From positions 1,488,001 to 1,552,000 of the forward strand of contig CP064999.1 in NCBI GenBank assembly GCA_016700115.1: a stretch of DNA of 64,000 nucleotides. The letters are read 5' to 3'. The translations under genes and the position numbers were made by a program. This document shows positions 54,954 to 61,858 of the stretch, piece by piece. Origin of the DNA: Sphingobacteriales bacterium. GTDB lineage: Bacteria > Bacteroidota > Bacteroidia > Chitinophagales > UBA2359. Below the pieces are notes generated by a model. The model had not been told where the DNA came from and searched no databases. It saw only the letters and a program-made list of their open reading frames with translations. The first letter of the stretch is position 1, and each line of letters begins with the position of its first letter.

Positions 54954-55054
54954 CAATTAGGAATTTTCAATTAGGAGTTTTCAATTAGGAGTTTTCAATT
55001 AGGAGTTTTCAATTAGGAATTTTCAATTAGGAATTTTCAATTAGGAATTAGGAA
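54954..55054. repeat. 14-bp (double-heptamer) tandem repeat, 7 units
   Basis: Seven units of CAATTAGGAATTTT or CAATTAGGAGTTTT between abiEii and pglZ. The tract provides the stop codon and the last residues (PFPNS) of the AbiEii protein. Confidence 0.93.
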
Positions 55055-56084
55055 AGGGAAATTCAAATTCAAATCTCCATTCAACTGCTTGGAGTTCGTT
55101 TCTTAAATTTAGTATATTACGCATCAAGTCTTCAAAACTGGGCTTCTTTTCTTCGTAGATCATATCTTCTTTCATTTTGGCGTAATCGGTTTCCCAATCG
55201 GCTATCACTTCTTCGGGTGGAATGGGATTCAGCGTGTGTGGATGATGCAAATTGTAATCTACTTTCCCCACTCTTGAAAACTTGTGGCGGTGTGCTACAA
55301 TGGTTTCGTAAAGCACTTTATCAGATATGGCTCTTGCTGCTACTCCGGCTTGGGTAAGGTGGTAAACATCATACAAATGCCTACTCAACCTATCCACCCG
55401 CATTTTGTCTGCCGGACGATGAAATTCTTCGTGCAACAGGAATAATTTCTCTAAAAATGTACGTTCGGCATTGACTGTGGGCACTTCAAAAAGTGGTTCG
55501 GCAAAATCTTTTCCTACATAAAATTCATCTACCAAAGCACCAAAAGACCGTACCGTAAATGGCTCTCGCAATGAACGACAACTTACTTCTATCTGCACCC
55601 TTGGTAAGATATATTCGGTATCTGGTTCTATCACATTGGGGTAGTAAATCTCCAATACTCTTGGGTCTTGGTCGCTGTCTTTGGCTTCAACCACTTCAAA
55701 ATTCAACCCTGAAAATCCTTTGGCTGCAAATGCCTGTTTCAGTTCTTCTAAGAAAGTCCCGGTAGTATAGGCTCCGGCTACTTTTCTGAGTTTATCTCTT
55801 TGATTTTTTCCCAACTCTCCGGCAAATCCAAAAAACTCTCTCTCAATCGCCAAGTCAATATCTTCCGAAAAGCGGTTAATGAGTTTCCAAGCTTTGCTGA
55901 GTGAGGTACCGCCTTTGAATACCAAATGTTCTGCAATCGGCATCTGAAAGATGATTTCCAAGGTGCGGCTTACCCACCAATCTTTCTCTACGGCAAATGG
56001 TTTCATACCCAATTGCGTAGCAATCTCTGTAAAGATGGCTGCTTTTTCGGCAGGGTCTATGTGGTAAAAATCAATCTTTGCCAT
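55041..56084 (-). CDS. abiEii: AbiEii-type nucleotidyltransferase toxin
   Basis: A 347-aa toxin of the type IV toxin-antitoxin system AbiE. The nucleotidyltransferase core is intact: VFKGGTSLSKAW (G58-G59-T60-S61, K64) and RFSEDIDLAI (S73, D75, D77). Homologous toxins transfer nucleotides to tRNA acceptor ends and give abortive infection. The start overlaps the abiEi stop by 14 bp, implying translational coupling. The C-terminal FPFPNS and the stop codon are encoded by the repeat tract, so the native C-terminus may be altered. It is embedded between pglX and pglZ. Confidence 0.9.
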   Translation of the reverse strand: MAKIDFYHIDPAEKAAIFTEIATQLGMKPFAVEKDWWVSRTLEIIFQMPIAEHLVFKGGTSLSKAWKLINRFSEDIDLAIEREFFGFAGELGKNQRDKLRKVAGAYTTGTFLEELKQAFAAKGFSGLNFEVVEAKDSDQDPRVLEIYYPNVIEPDTEYILPRVQIEVSCRSLREPFTVRSFGALVDEFYVGKDFAEPLFEVPTVNAERTFLEKLFLLHEEFHRPADKMRVDRLSRHLYDVYHLTQAGVAARAISDKVLYETIVAHRHKFSRVGKVDYNLHHPHTLNPIPPEEVIADWETDYAKMKEDMIYEEKKPSFEDLMRNILNLRNELQAVEWRFEFEFPFPNS

Positions 56085-56676
56085 CGGTTAACGCTTTCTT
56101 CATTAATTTTTGAATCCATACCGGAGCTAAGGCAATGTCGTGCTTCAAATCCTTCACATCTTCCTTTCGGAGCAAATCCAGGATTTTGTGCTCTTCTTCT
56201 TCGGTTACTTTTCCATTACCTATTTCCTTCAATGCCTGAATCACCAAGCGACTTATCTTGCCTTTTGCCAACAGGTTCTTAGGCGTGGTCTTCTTAAATT
56301 TGATGGTACGTTTGCCTACTTTGATTTCTCGTGGTGAGCCATCGGTAAGCAATACGATGTTCATCGGCACTTGCGTACTCAATCCCAATGCGTTCAAGGC
56401 ATAGCTGCCGGTTGGTACGGTGCGTATTCGATCTCGTTTGGCTATGGCTTCTGCTACTTCTTCTGCCGAAGGAGTCAATTTTCCAATAAGACTGCTTTCT
56501 TTCGGACGCGCATAGATTCCTTGAGCAACACGTACAATAAAACCTTCCTTTTCTAATCGAAACAGTGCAAGCCTTACCGCTTCTGATGATCCCAGTTCAT
56601 GGAAATCAACAGGCAGCAAAAGCTCTCCTTTGGGCAAGGCTTCTATTTGTGCTACTATTTTATCTTCTATGCTCAT
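56071..56676 (-). CDS. abiEi: AbiEi-type antitoxin (DUF6088-like)
   Basis: A 201-aa protein. The N-terminal winged helix (LLLPVDFHELGSSEAVRLALFRLEKEGFIVRVAQGIYARPK) and the following domain (YALNALGLSTQVPMNIVLLTDGSPREIKVGKRTIKFKKT) match AbiEi/DUF6088 antitoxins. It represses its own operon and neutralises AbiEii without direct binding in the studied cases (type IV). Four inverted repeats lie immediately upstream (56688-56828), the likely operators. The start at 56676 is 11 bp from the first of them. Confidence 0.88.
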   Translation of the reverse strand: MSIEDKIVAQIEALPKGELLLPVDFHELGSSEAVRLALFRLEKEGFIVRVAQGIYARPKESSLIGKLTPSAEEVAEAIAKRDRIRTVPTGSYALNALGLSTQVPMNIVLLTDGSPREIKVGKRTIKFKKTTPKNLLAKGKISRLVIQALKEIGNGKVTEEEEHKILDLLRKEDVKDLKHDIALAPVWIQKLMKKALTDGKD

Positions 56677-56687
56677 CGTTCTTATTT

Positions 56688-56828
56688 TGTAACAAATTTA
56701 GTAAATATTTGTTACAGTTGAATTATTCTTGTAACAAAAAAAGTAAACATCTGTTACGAAACCTTGTCGCAAAAAAGGGATAGATTTGCGACAAGCATCT
56801 GTCACATATCTTGTCGAAATTTGTGACA
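56688..56828 (-). promoter_or_regulatory. Array of four inverted repeats (AbiEi operators)
   Basis: Four inverted repeats in a row: IR1 TGTAACAAAT/ATTTGTTACA (56688-56716), IR2 GTAACA/TGTTAC (56731-56757), IR3 CTTGTCGCAAA/TTTGCGACAAG (56763-56795) and IR4 TGTCACA/TGTGACA (56800-56828). IR1 and IR2 share GTAACA arms; IR3 and IR4 share TGTCxCA-type arms. All are perfect within the listed arms. Their place just before abiEi fits autoregulation by its winged-helix domain. Confidence 0.75.
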
Positions 56829-56873
56829 ACTCCAACTCCCCAATTCTTAATTCGCAACTCCCTATTCTTATCC
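56827..56873. repeat. Degenerate heptamer tract
   Basis: Seven-base words such as CAACTCC, CAATTCT and TAATTCG follow IR4 and fill the gap to the unknown 181-aa gene. This is an eroded version of the island's heptamers. Confidence 0.6.
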
Positions 56874-56882
56874 ATTTTTTAT

Positions 56883-57428
56883 TCAGATCCTGCTTCCTTC
56901 TTGTTTTCTATATGGAAATTCATTTTGGCACTTTTCCCAGAAAGTTTCTCCATTAACTTCAGTTAGATATTGATTAAAGAAATTAATTACTTCTTCCTTC
57001 ATTGTTTCTGTAGCTCCTAAAAACTTATCGTAAAAAACCAAATGTTGCTCAGTTTTTGAACGTCCTTTGTTCATTGCAAAAAATATATCTCTGGGATGGA
57101 AATGGTAGCAACAACCACCAGGACAATTACCAATAAACTTTGGATAACGTGTTAGATTTCTGAATTGGCTGTAATGTGGCTTAAAATGCGAGAAACAAAC
57201 CATATCGGTCAATACAGTAAGAAATAAAGCAATTGCAAAATTTTCCTTTCCGTCTTTGTCCAAAAAATTAAGATGGTCAAATGCAGGTGTTAGTCTTTCG
57301 TATTGGATTGAAAAAATCTGTTTGTTTTCCGGGTCTTCGTGAAACTTACTAGCATCAGGAATTGACGAGAAAAACTGATTTAGGTCGTCTCGAAATTTTG
57401 AATTGTAATATGTTTTAAAGTCCGCCAT
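56883..57428 (-). CDS. Uncharacterised Cys/His-containing protein of the BREX cluster
   Basis: A 181-aa protein with no recognised family. A central compact motif C102-PGG-C106-C107-Y-H109-F-H111 (NCPGGCCYHFHPRD) looks like a metal-binding or redox site. The surrounding sequence is predicted mostly helical (FAIALFLTVLTDMVCFSHFKPHYSQFRNL). It lies between pglX and the AbiE pair, flanked on both sides by heptamer tracts, and reads in the same direction. It could be a further defence accessory protein. Function is unassigned. Confidence 0.6.
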   Translation of the reverse strand: MADFKTYYNSKFRDDLNQFFSSIPDASKFHEDPENKQIFSIQYERLTPAFDHLNFLDKDGKENFAIALFLTVLTDMVCFSHFKPHYSQFRNLTRYPKFIGNCPGGCCYHFHPRDIFFAMNKGRSKTEQHLVFYDKFLGATETMKEEVINFFNQYLTEVNGETFWEKCQNEFPYRKQEGSRI

Positions 57429-57451
57429 TTAATTCTTTTTGTGCTATTTGT

Positions 57452-57520
57452 CAATTCCTAATTCCTAATTGACAATTCGTAATTCCCAATTCCTAATTCC
57501 TAATTGACAATTCGTAATTG
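57452..57520. repeat. Two direct copies of a 35-bp heptamer-built repeat
   Basis: A 35-bp segment beginning CAATTCCTAATTCC occurs at 57452 and again at 57487. Thirty-five is five heptamers. It fills the gap between the 181-aa gene and pglX. Confidence 0.9.
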
Positions 57521-57523
57521 TTT

Positions 57524-60500
57524 CTACCAATCCGCATTTAAGTATTTTTCTAATTGTGAGTTCTTGCCGGCAGATTTTAACACTTCAGCTCTCAGCAATC
57601 CTTTCTTTTGCAGGGGGGCAATGTTTTTACCGACACCATCATCTAATCTGGGGTCGTAGCCTTCGGCTATGAGTTCGTCTATTTTGGTTTTGAAGGTTTC
57701 AATCTCGCGTAGTTGCAAACGGATTTTTTCTTTCTCTGATTGGGCTTGTGCGGTGTTTACATCCTGCAGCTGTATTTGGCGGTACTCCAAGTTTTGTACT
57801 CGTTGGCTGATGTACTGCGATTTGAGCTTAAACAAGCTGTCTCTGTTCCATTTGTAGATGAGAATGTATGCTTCAAAGCCTTGATGTTGCCCACTGCTTA
57901 AATGCCAAATAAATGGCGTTTTGGGCAGGTACATAAACAAGTTGAGGTGATTGCTCAATTGGTTGAAGAAATGATGCTCCAAATATTCATTTACAGAACG
58001 CCCCAACAAACTATCCAATTGCATATACTGAGCTGCTGTGAAGCCATTTTGTAAACAATGCTGCTCTAAGCGTTGGCTCAGGGCTTCTTCACCTGGTAAG
58101 CCTACCAATGGAATAATGCCATCGTCATCTTGCTGTAAAAGTGTACGGATGCTGTCTGCCAGAAACTCTAAGGCTATTTCTGCTGCTCTTGCAGCCGGCA
58201 CTATATTGGCTTCTTTGAACAAATACCACACATTGATGGGATTGACCTGATGGCGGATGCAAAACTCTTCTAAATCGTTATTGCTTTGGTAGAGTGTTGC
58301 TAAACCTTCTTTGATTTCTCTGATTTGTTGCTCGCCAAATGTAGTTACTGGTAAGTTTTGGATATGCTCTGTAACGTCTGCAAATGGATTTTGTAATTGA
58401 GCTAAAAAGGCATCTTTTGCTTCTTGTAAAACAGGTAATGCTCCTATAGAAACGCCCATTTTGGCTTCTACCTGCTCACGGTCTGCATCGCTAAGTTCAT
58501 ATACTTCAAAAATAAGCTCGTTGATGATGGCTTCATTAATCAATACCTGAGTGAGTTGGGCATTTTCAAAATTGAGGTAAGCCAATACTCGGTCTTTTAA
58601 GGATGCTCCTTTAAATGCAACAAGTGGAGACTGCTCATAGTTGGTTTCTATGATGCGGTATGAACAAATGTGTTTTTTGATTTCAATATTATTTAACGCC
58701 AAATCAGAAATAACATTTTCATTTTTTTTTGAGGGTGACACATAGGGTATTCTTTCAATATCCCCAACCTGTGTATTTACAGTTGGATTTAAGCACGAAA
58801 TAATATATCCGCTAAGTTTTGAATTGAGCACACCCATTACATAAGTCAAGTTTGTATTTTTCTTTGGAAATAAACTTGCACCACCTACATCATATACAGA
58901 GTTTATTGGTAACAAACGAAATGAACCACTGCCTAATGCTGAATAGGTAATACCTTTTTTGAAATAATACTCTTCATTTCTAAAAACGGCACGCCCCGAA
59001 TTACGCATTTCTAAAGCATTATTTTTCCAGTTAACGCATATCCAAAGATTACCGAACCATTTATTGAACTCGCCACCCTTTGCATATAATTTCCAGCCAT
59101 TATCGTCATTTATATCAGTAGAAATAGAAGATTTAAGTAGTTCCCACCAATACCTTAAAAATCTATCATTATTCGATGTTGCAAGCCCCGATTTAGGCGG
59201 ACATACATCCTTTATGGTTTGAATACCGAATTTTTCCCTAAACTCTGATGAGATCCAATAAATGAATGGGTATGATGGAATTAATTTTAATTCTTTTTGA
59301 GAGATAAAATAATTGTGCTTGTTAGTTTTATTGTTTATAAAATCATCAAATGCGGTGAGGAGAAATTCCTTCTTATTTTTTTCATTTATTGTTCGAGTAT
59401 ATTGTATCAACGACACAAACAAAGTCTTGTCATTATTTGATTTTTTTTCGAGTATATATATGGCAGGAGCAGAGGCAAATGAGCCATCAAATACATTTGT
59501 TGCATCAGGACCATAATCTACAAATACACTAATGTGTGTCTTATCTAAAATGAATTTACGCACATCTTCAAAAGTTTTGATGTACATAAAAGTCAATGGA
59601 TGAATTAATGCCATCTTCCCATTGTCGGTAGTTAATTCAAAACAACGCTTAATGAAAACAGCATACAAATTGGTATTGAATTTATAAGGCTGTTTGTAAT
59701 TGGCTTCTACAAACTTTTTCAGTTCGGGTCCAAAATCTGCGCTATCGGTATAGGGTGGGTTGGCTACGGCTACATCGTATTTTTGGGTCAATAGCTGCAA
59801 AAACGTAATGGCATCTTGGGTTTTGGTATTCAAGAATGTTTGCCCTTGTTTGGCCGTATTTTGGGCTACTGCTTTTTGCAGGTTGGTAAAGAAATTGGTG
59901 CGGAACTCATCGTACTTAACCAAGTTCTGTTCGGTAAACAGGGTAATGCCTTCTTCTTTTACCAAGCCGTGCAGCTTGATGCTAAACTTTTCTTCTAAAC
60001 GAATGAGTGTCCCAAATTTGTGGGCTTGCTGTAAGTCTTCCCAAAGGTCCATCACAATTTTTTCAAGCTGTGCATCCAAAGGAGCACCATTTTCGAAAAG
60101 GTGTTTTACTTCTTCATAAGCCGGCAAGAAAAAGTCAGAACTCACGATATTGAAATGTTCAATTTTTACGGTACGTTTCTTTCTCTTTGCTTTGATGTAT
60201 AAACCCAACTGAGCCAACTGTATGGCACGGTCATCTAAGTCCACACCGTGCAGGTTGTTTTCTATAATTAGTTTTGGAATGTCAGCTTCATTGTAATCAG
60301 CCCCATAATATTCTATTTGGTCAATGTACAAATCGTAGTACATATCAAAACCATACAGTAGGTAATTGCCCGATCCTGTGGAAGGGTCAATCATTCGTAT
60401 TTCGTGTAATGGCTTTCGATCTCTTAACTGCGTGATTGGTGCTTGTGCTATTTTATACTTGTGGCGTATTTCACTATCGGGGTACATTTCCAAATAGAGT

Positions 60501-61264
60501 TTACCTAAGCTATTATCTACCAAAAACTGCACTACCCAACGTGGGGTATATACCTGGCTTTGTATGCTTACCTTGTTGTATTCGGTTTTGTCGCCACTGG
60601 CTTTATGAGCTGCTTTTTTATAGTTGTTGTAGCTTTCGTAGAGCCAACCCAATACATCATCGCTTTGCCATATTGAATTAGGAATTAGGAATTGAGAATT
60701 AGGAATGTTTGCTCCATTCGTAATTCCTAATTGATCATTCCTAATTGACCTATTTACATCAATATCATCTTCAACGGCATTGAAAGCGTTGATGATTTGC
60801 AGTAATTCAATGGCTGTTGGCAATAAGTGATATGGATGCTGAGGGCTGAACAAAGGAATATCGGAAGCTAATTTTTGCAGTTGGTCTTCCAAGAATGGCA
60901 GTAAGCCTTCGGCTTCTTCAATGCGTGCTTGTGTGTTTTGCTCTAACCAAGCCAAATGAGCAAAGGAACGGCCACCGTGGCTTTCTCTGCGGGTAACAAT
61001 TTCTGGGTGCAAAGTATGGGCTTCCATCACTTTGAGAGCTGCCAAACGATTGAACAAAGTAAAAGTGAGTTCTTCTACCAATTTTTCATAAGCATGGGCT
61101 ACTGTTCCGGTTTCTTGGTGGAATACGTTGTATATGGTGGTGATTGGCTGTTGGTGATTAGTGATTGGTAATTGGGCACCGGAAATACCCATTCTTCCTA
61201 ACTTGTTTCGGAAAGATTGGTCAATGAGTTGACGGATATGTTCTACGTGTTCGCTTAATTTCAT
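57524..61264 (-). CDS. pglX: BREX adenine-specific DNA methyltransferase PglX
   Basis: 1246 aa from ATG 61264; the TTG three codons earlier lies in repeat sequence. It methylates host DNA at a non-palindromic site and is the specificity factor of BREX. Motif I is DPSTGSG (residues 296-302 in the TTG numbering, three fewer from the ATG) and the catalytic motif IV is NPPY (505-508). A long C-terminal target-recognition and helical region follows. Two heptamer arrays are embedded in frame: residues 33-46 (LPITNHQQPITT) and 176-200 (ending NIPNSQFLIPNS). The second lies just before WQSDDVLGWLYESYN. They are absent from the usual conserved core and make frame changes by slippage conceivable. Confidence 0.93.
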   Translation of the reverse strand: MKLSEHVEHIRQLIDQSFRNKLGRMGISGAQLPITNHQQPITTIYNVFHQETGTVAHAYEKLVEELTFTLFNRLAALKVMEAHTLHPEIVTRRESHGGRSFAHLAWLEQNTQARIEEAEGLLPFLEDQLQKLASDIPLFSPQHPYHLLPTAIELLQIINAFNAVEDDIDVNRSIRNDQLGITNGANIPNSQFLIPNSIWQSDDVLGWLYESYNNYKKAAHKASGDKTEYNKVSIQSQVYTPRWVVQFLVDNSLGKLYLEMYPDSEIRHKYKIAQAPITQLRDRKPLHEIRMIDPSTGSGNYLLYGFDMYYDLYIDQIEYYGADYNEADIPKLIIENNLHGVDLDDRAIQLAQLGLYIKAKRKKRTVKIEHFNIVSSDFFLPAYEEVKHLFENGAPLDAQLEKIVMDLWEDLQQAHKFGTLIRLEEKFSIKLHGLVKEEGITLFTEQNLVKYDEFRTNFFTNLQKAVAQNTAKQGQTFLNTKTQDAITFLQLLTQKYDVAVANPPYTDSADFGPELKKFVEANYKQPYKFNTNLYAVFIKRCFELTTDNGKMALIHPLTFMYIKTFEDVRKFILDKTHISVFVDYGPDATNVFDGSFASAPAIYILEKKSNNDKTLFVSLIQYTRTINEKNKKEFLLTAFDDFINNKTNKHNYFISQKELKLIPSYPFIYWISSEFREKFGIQTIKDVCPPKSGLATSNNDRFLRYWWELLKSSISTDINDDNGWKLYAKGGEFNKWFGNLWICVNWKNNALEMRNSGRAVFRNEEYYFKKGITYSALGSGSFRLLPINSVYDVGGASLFPKKNTNLTYVMGVLNSKLSGYIISCLNPTVNTQVGDIERIPYVSPSKKNENVISDLALNNIEIKKHICSYRIIETNYEQSPLVAFKGASLKDRVLAYLNFENAQLTQVLINEAIINELIFEVYELSDADREQVEAKMGVSIGALPVLQEAKDAFLAQLQNPFADVTEHIQNLPVTTFGEQQIREIKEGLATLYQSNNDLEEFCIRHQVNPINVWYLFKEANIVPAARAAEIALEFLADSIRTLLQQDDDGIIPLVGLPGEEALSQRLEQHCLQNGFTAAQYMQLDSLLGRSVNEYLEHHFFNQLSNHLNLFMYLPKTPFIWHLSSGQHQGFEAYILIYKWNRDSLFKLKSQYISQRVQNLEYRQIQLQDVNTAQAQSEKEKIRLQLREIETFKTKIDELIAEGYDPRLDDGVGKNIAPLQKKGLLRAEVLKSAGKNSQLEKYLNADW
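60674..60750. repeat. In-frame heptamer array inside pglX, inverted halves
   Basis: Plus strand: four or five GAATTAG-type heptamers (60674-60706), a 7-nt spacer, then inverted copies TAATTCC/TAATTGA (60717-60750). The halves are partly complementary and could form a hairpin. It encodes residues 176-200 of PglX. Confidence 0.9.
61141..61176. repeat. Second in-frame heptamer array near the pglX start
   Basis: Five consecutive 7-bp words GATTGGC, TGTTGGT, GATTAGT, GATTGGT, AATTGGG encode the PITNHQQPIT segment near the PglX N-terminus. They differ from the main heptamer but share the period and the TTGG/TTAG core. Confidence 0.75.
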
Positions 61265-61270
61265 TTTTAT

Positions 61271-61303
61271 CAATTAGGAATTTTTAATTAGGAATTAGGA
61301 ATG
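61271..61303. repeat. Heptamer tract between pglX and the four-helix gene
   Basis: CAATTAGGAATTTTTAATTAGG and following heptamers. It supplies the last codons (IPNS) and the stop of the four-helix-bundle gene. Confidence 0.85.
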
Positions 61304-61665
61304 TCTATTCCCAATTTAACTTTCATTGTTTTGATGATTGATCCCATTATTCTGAGTAATTCTTCACAATCATTGAGATATTCAGTTGCCCTTTCCGCAT
61401 CTAAGTATCCAGTATCTTTTAACAATCTGAGCCAATAATGACTTTCTCGTGCTTCTTTATATGCAATATTTAACTTGGCAAAAAAGTCTTTTGTAGATTG
61501 ACCACCTATGCCTTCTTCCACATTTGCACCAATTGAAGTACCGGAACGGACTAATTGTTTGGACAAAACATATTCCCGCTTTTCTTCTGAAAGAAAGCGA
61601 TACAGATTCACCACTTTAATGGCAAAATCATACGATTTGGTTTGTATAATATTCTCTTGCTTCAT
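61288..61665 (-). CDS. Four-helix-bundle protein (23S rRNA intervening-sequence family)
   Basis: A 125-aa protein matching the small four-helix-bundle family first found in 23S rRNA intervening sequences: SYDFAIKVVNLYRFL, LVRSGTSIGANVEEGIGGQSTKDFFAKLNIAYKEARESHYWLRLL. The family is often present beside mobile or variable loci, with an unknown biochemical role. The last residues (DIPNS) and the stop codon are repeat-encoded, and the ATG at 61665 directly abuts the large heptamer array upstream. It is placed between brxC and pglX in the operon. Confidence 0.88.
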   Translation of the reverse strand: MKQENIIQTKSYDFAIKVVNLYRFLSEEKREYVLSKQLVRSGTSIGANVEEGIGGQSTKDFFAKLNIAYKEARESHYWLRLLKDTGYLDAERATEYLNDCEELLRIMGSIIKTMKVKLGIDIPNS

Positions 61666-61858
61666 TCCTAATTCCTAATTGTTAATTGTTAATTGTTAAT
61701 TCCTAACTCCTAATTATTAACTCCTAATTCCTAATTATTAACTCCTAACTCCTAATTGTTAATTGTTAATTCCTAACTCCTAATTGTTAATTGTTAATTC
61801 CTAACTCCTAATTCCTAATTATTAACTCCTAATTATTAACTCCTAATTATTAACTCTC
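61664..61858. repeat. Large heptamer array between brxC and four-helix gene, about 28 units
   Basis: Tandem 7-bp units TAATTCC, TAACTCC, TAATTGT and TAATTAT on the plus strand. It provides the brxC stop codon (61850-61852) and reaches the start codon of the next gene. Confidence 0.95.

Noticed and set aside
61664..61858. CRISPR array or transposon end in the heptamer region
   Set aside because: The unit is 7 bp without spacers, and no transposase gene or terminal inverted repeats were found.
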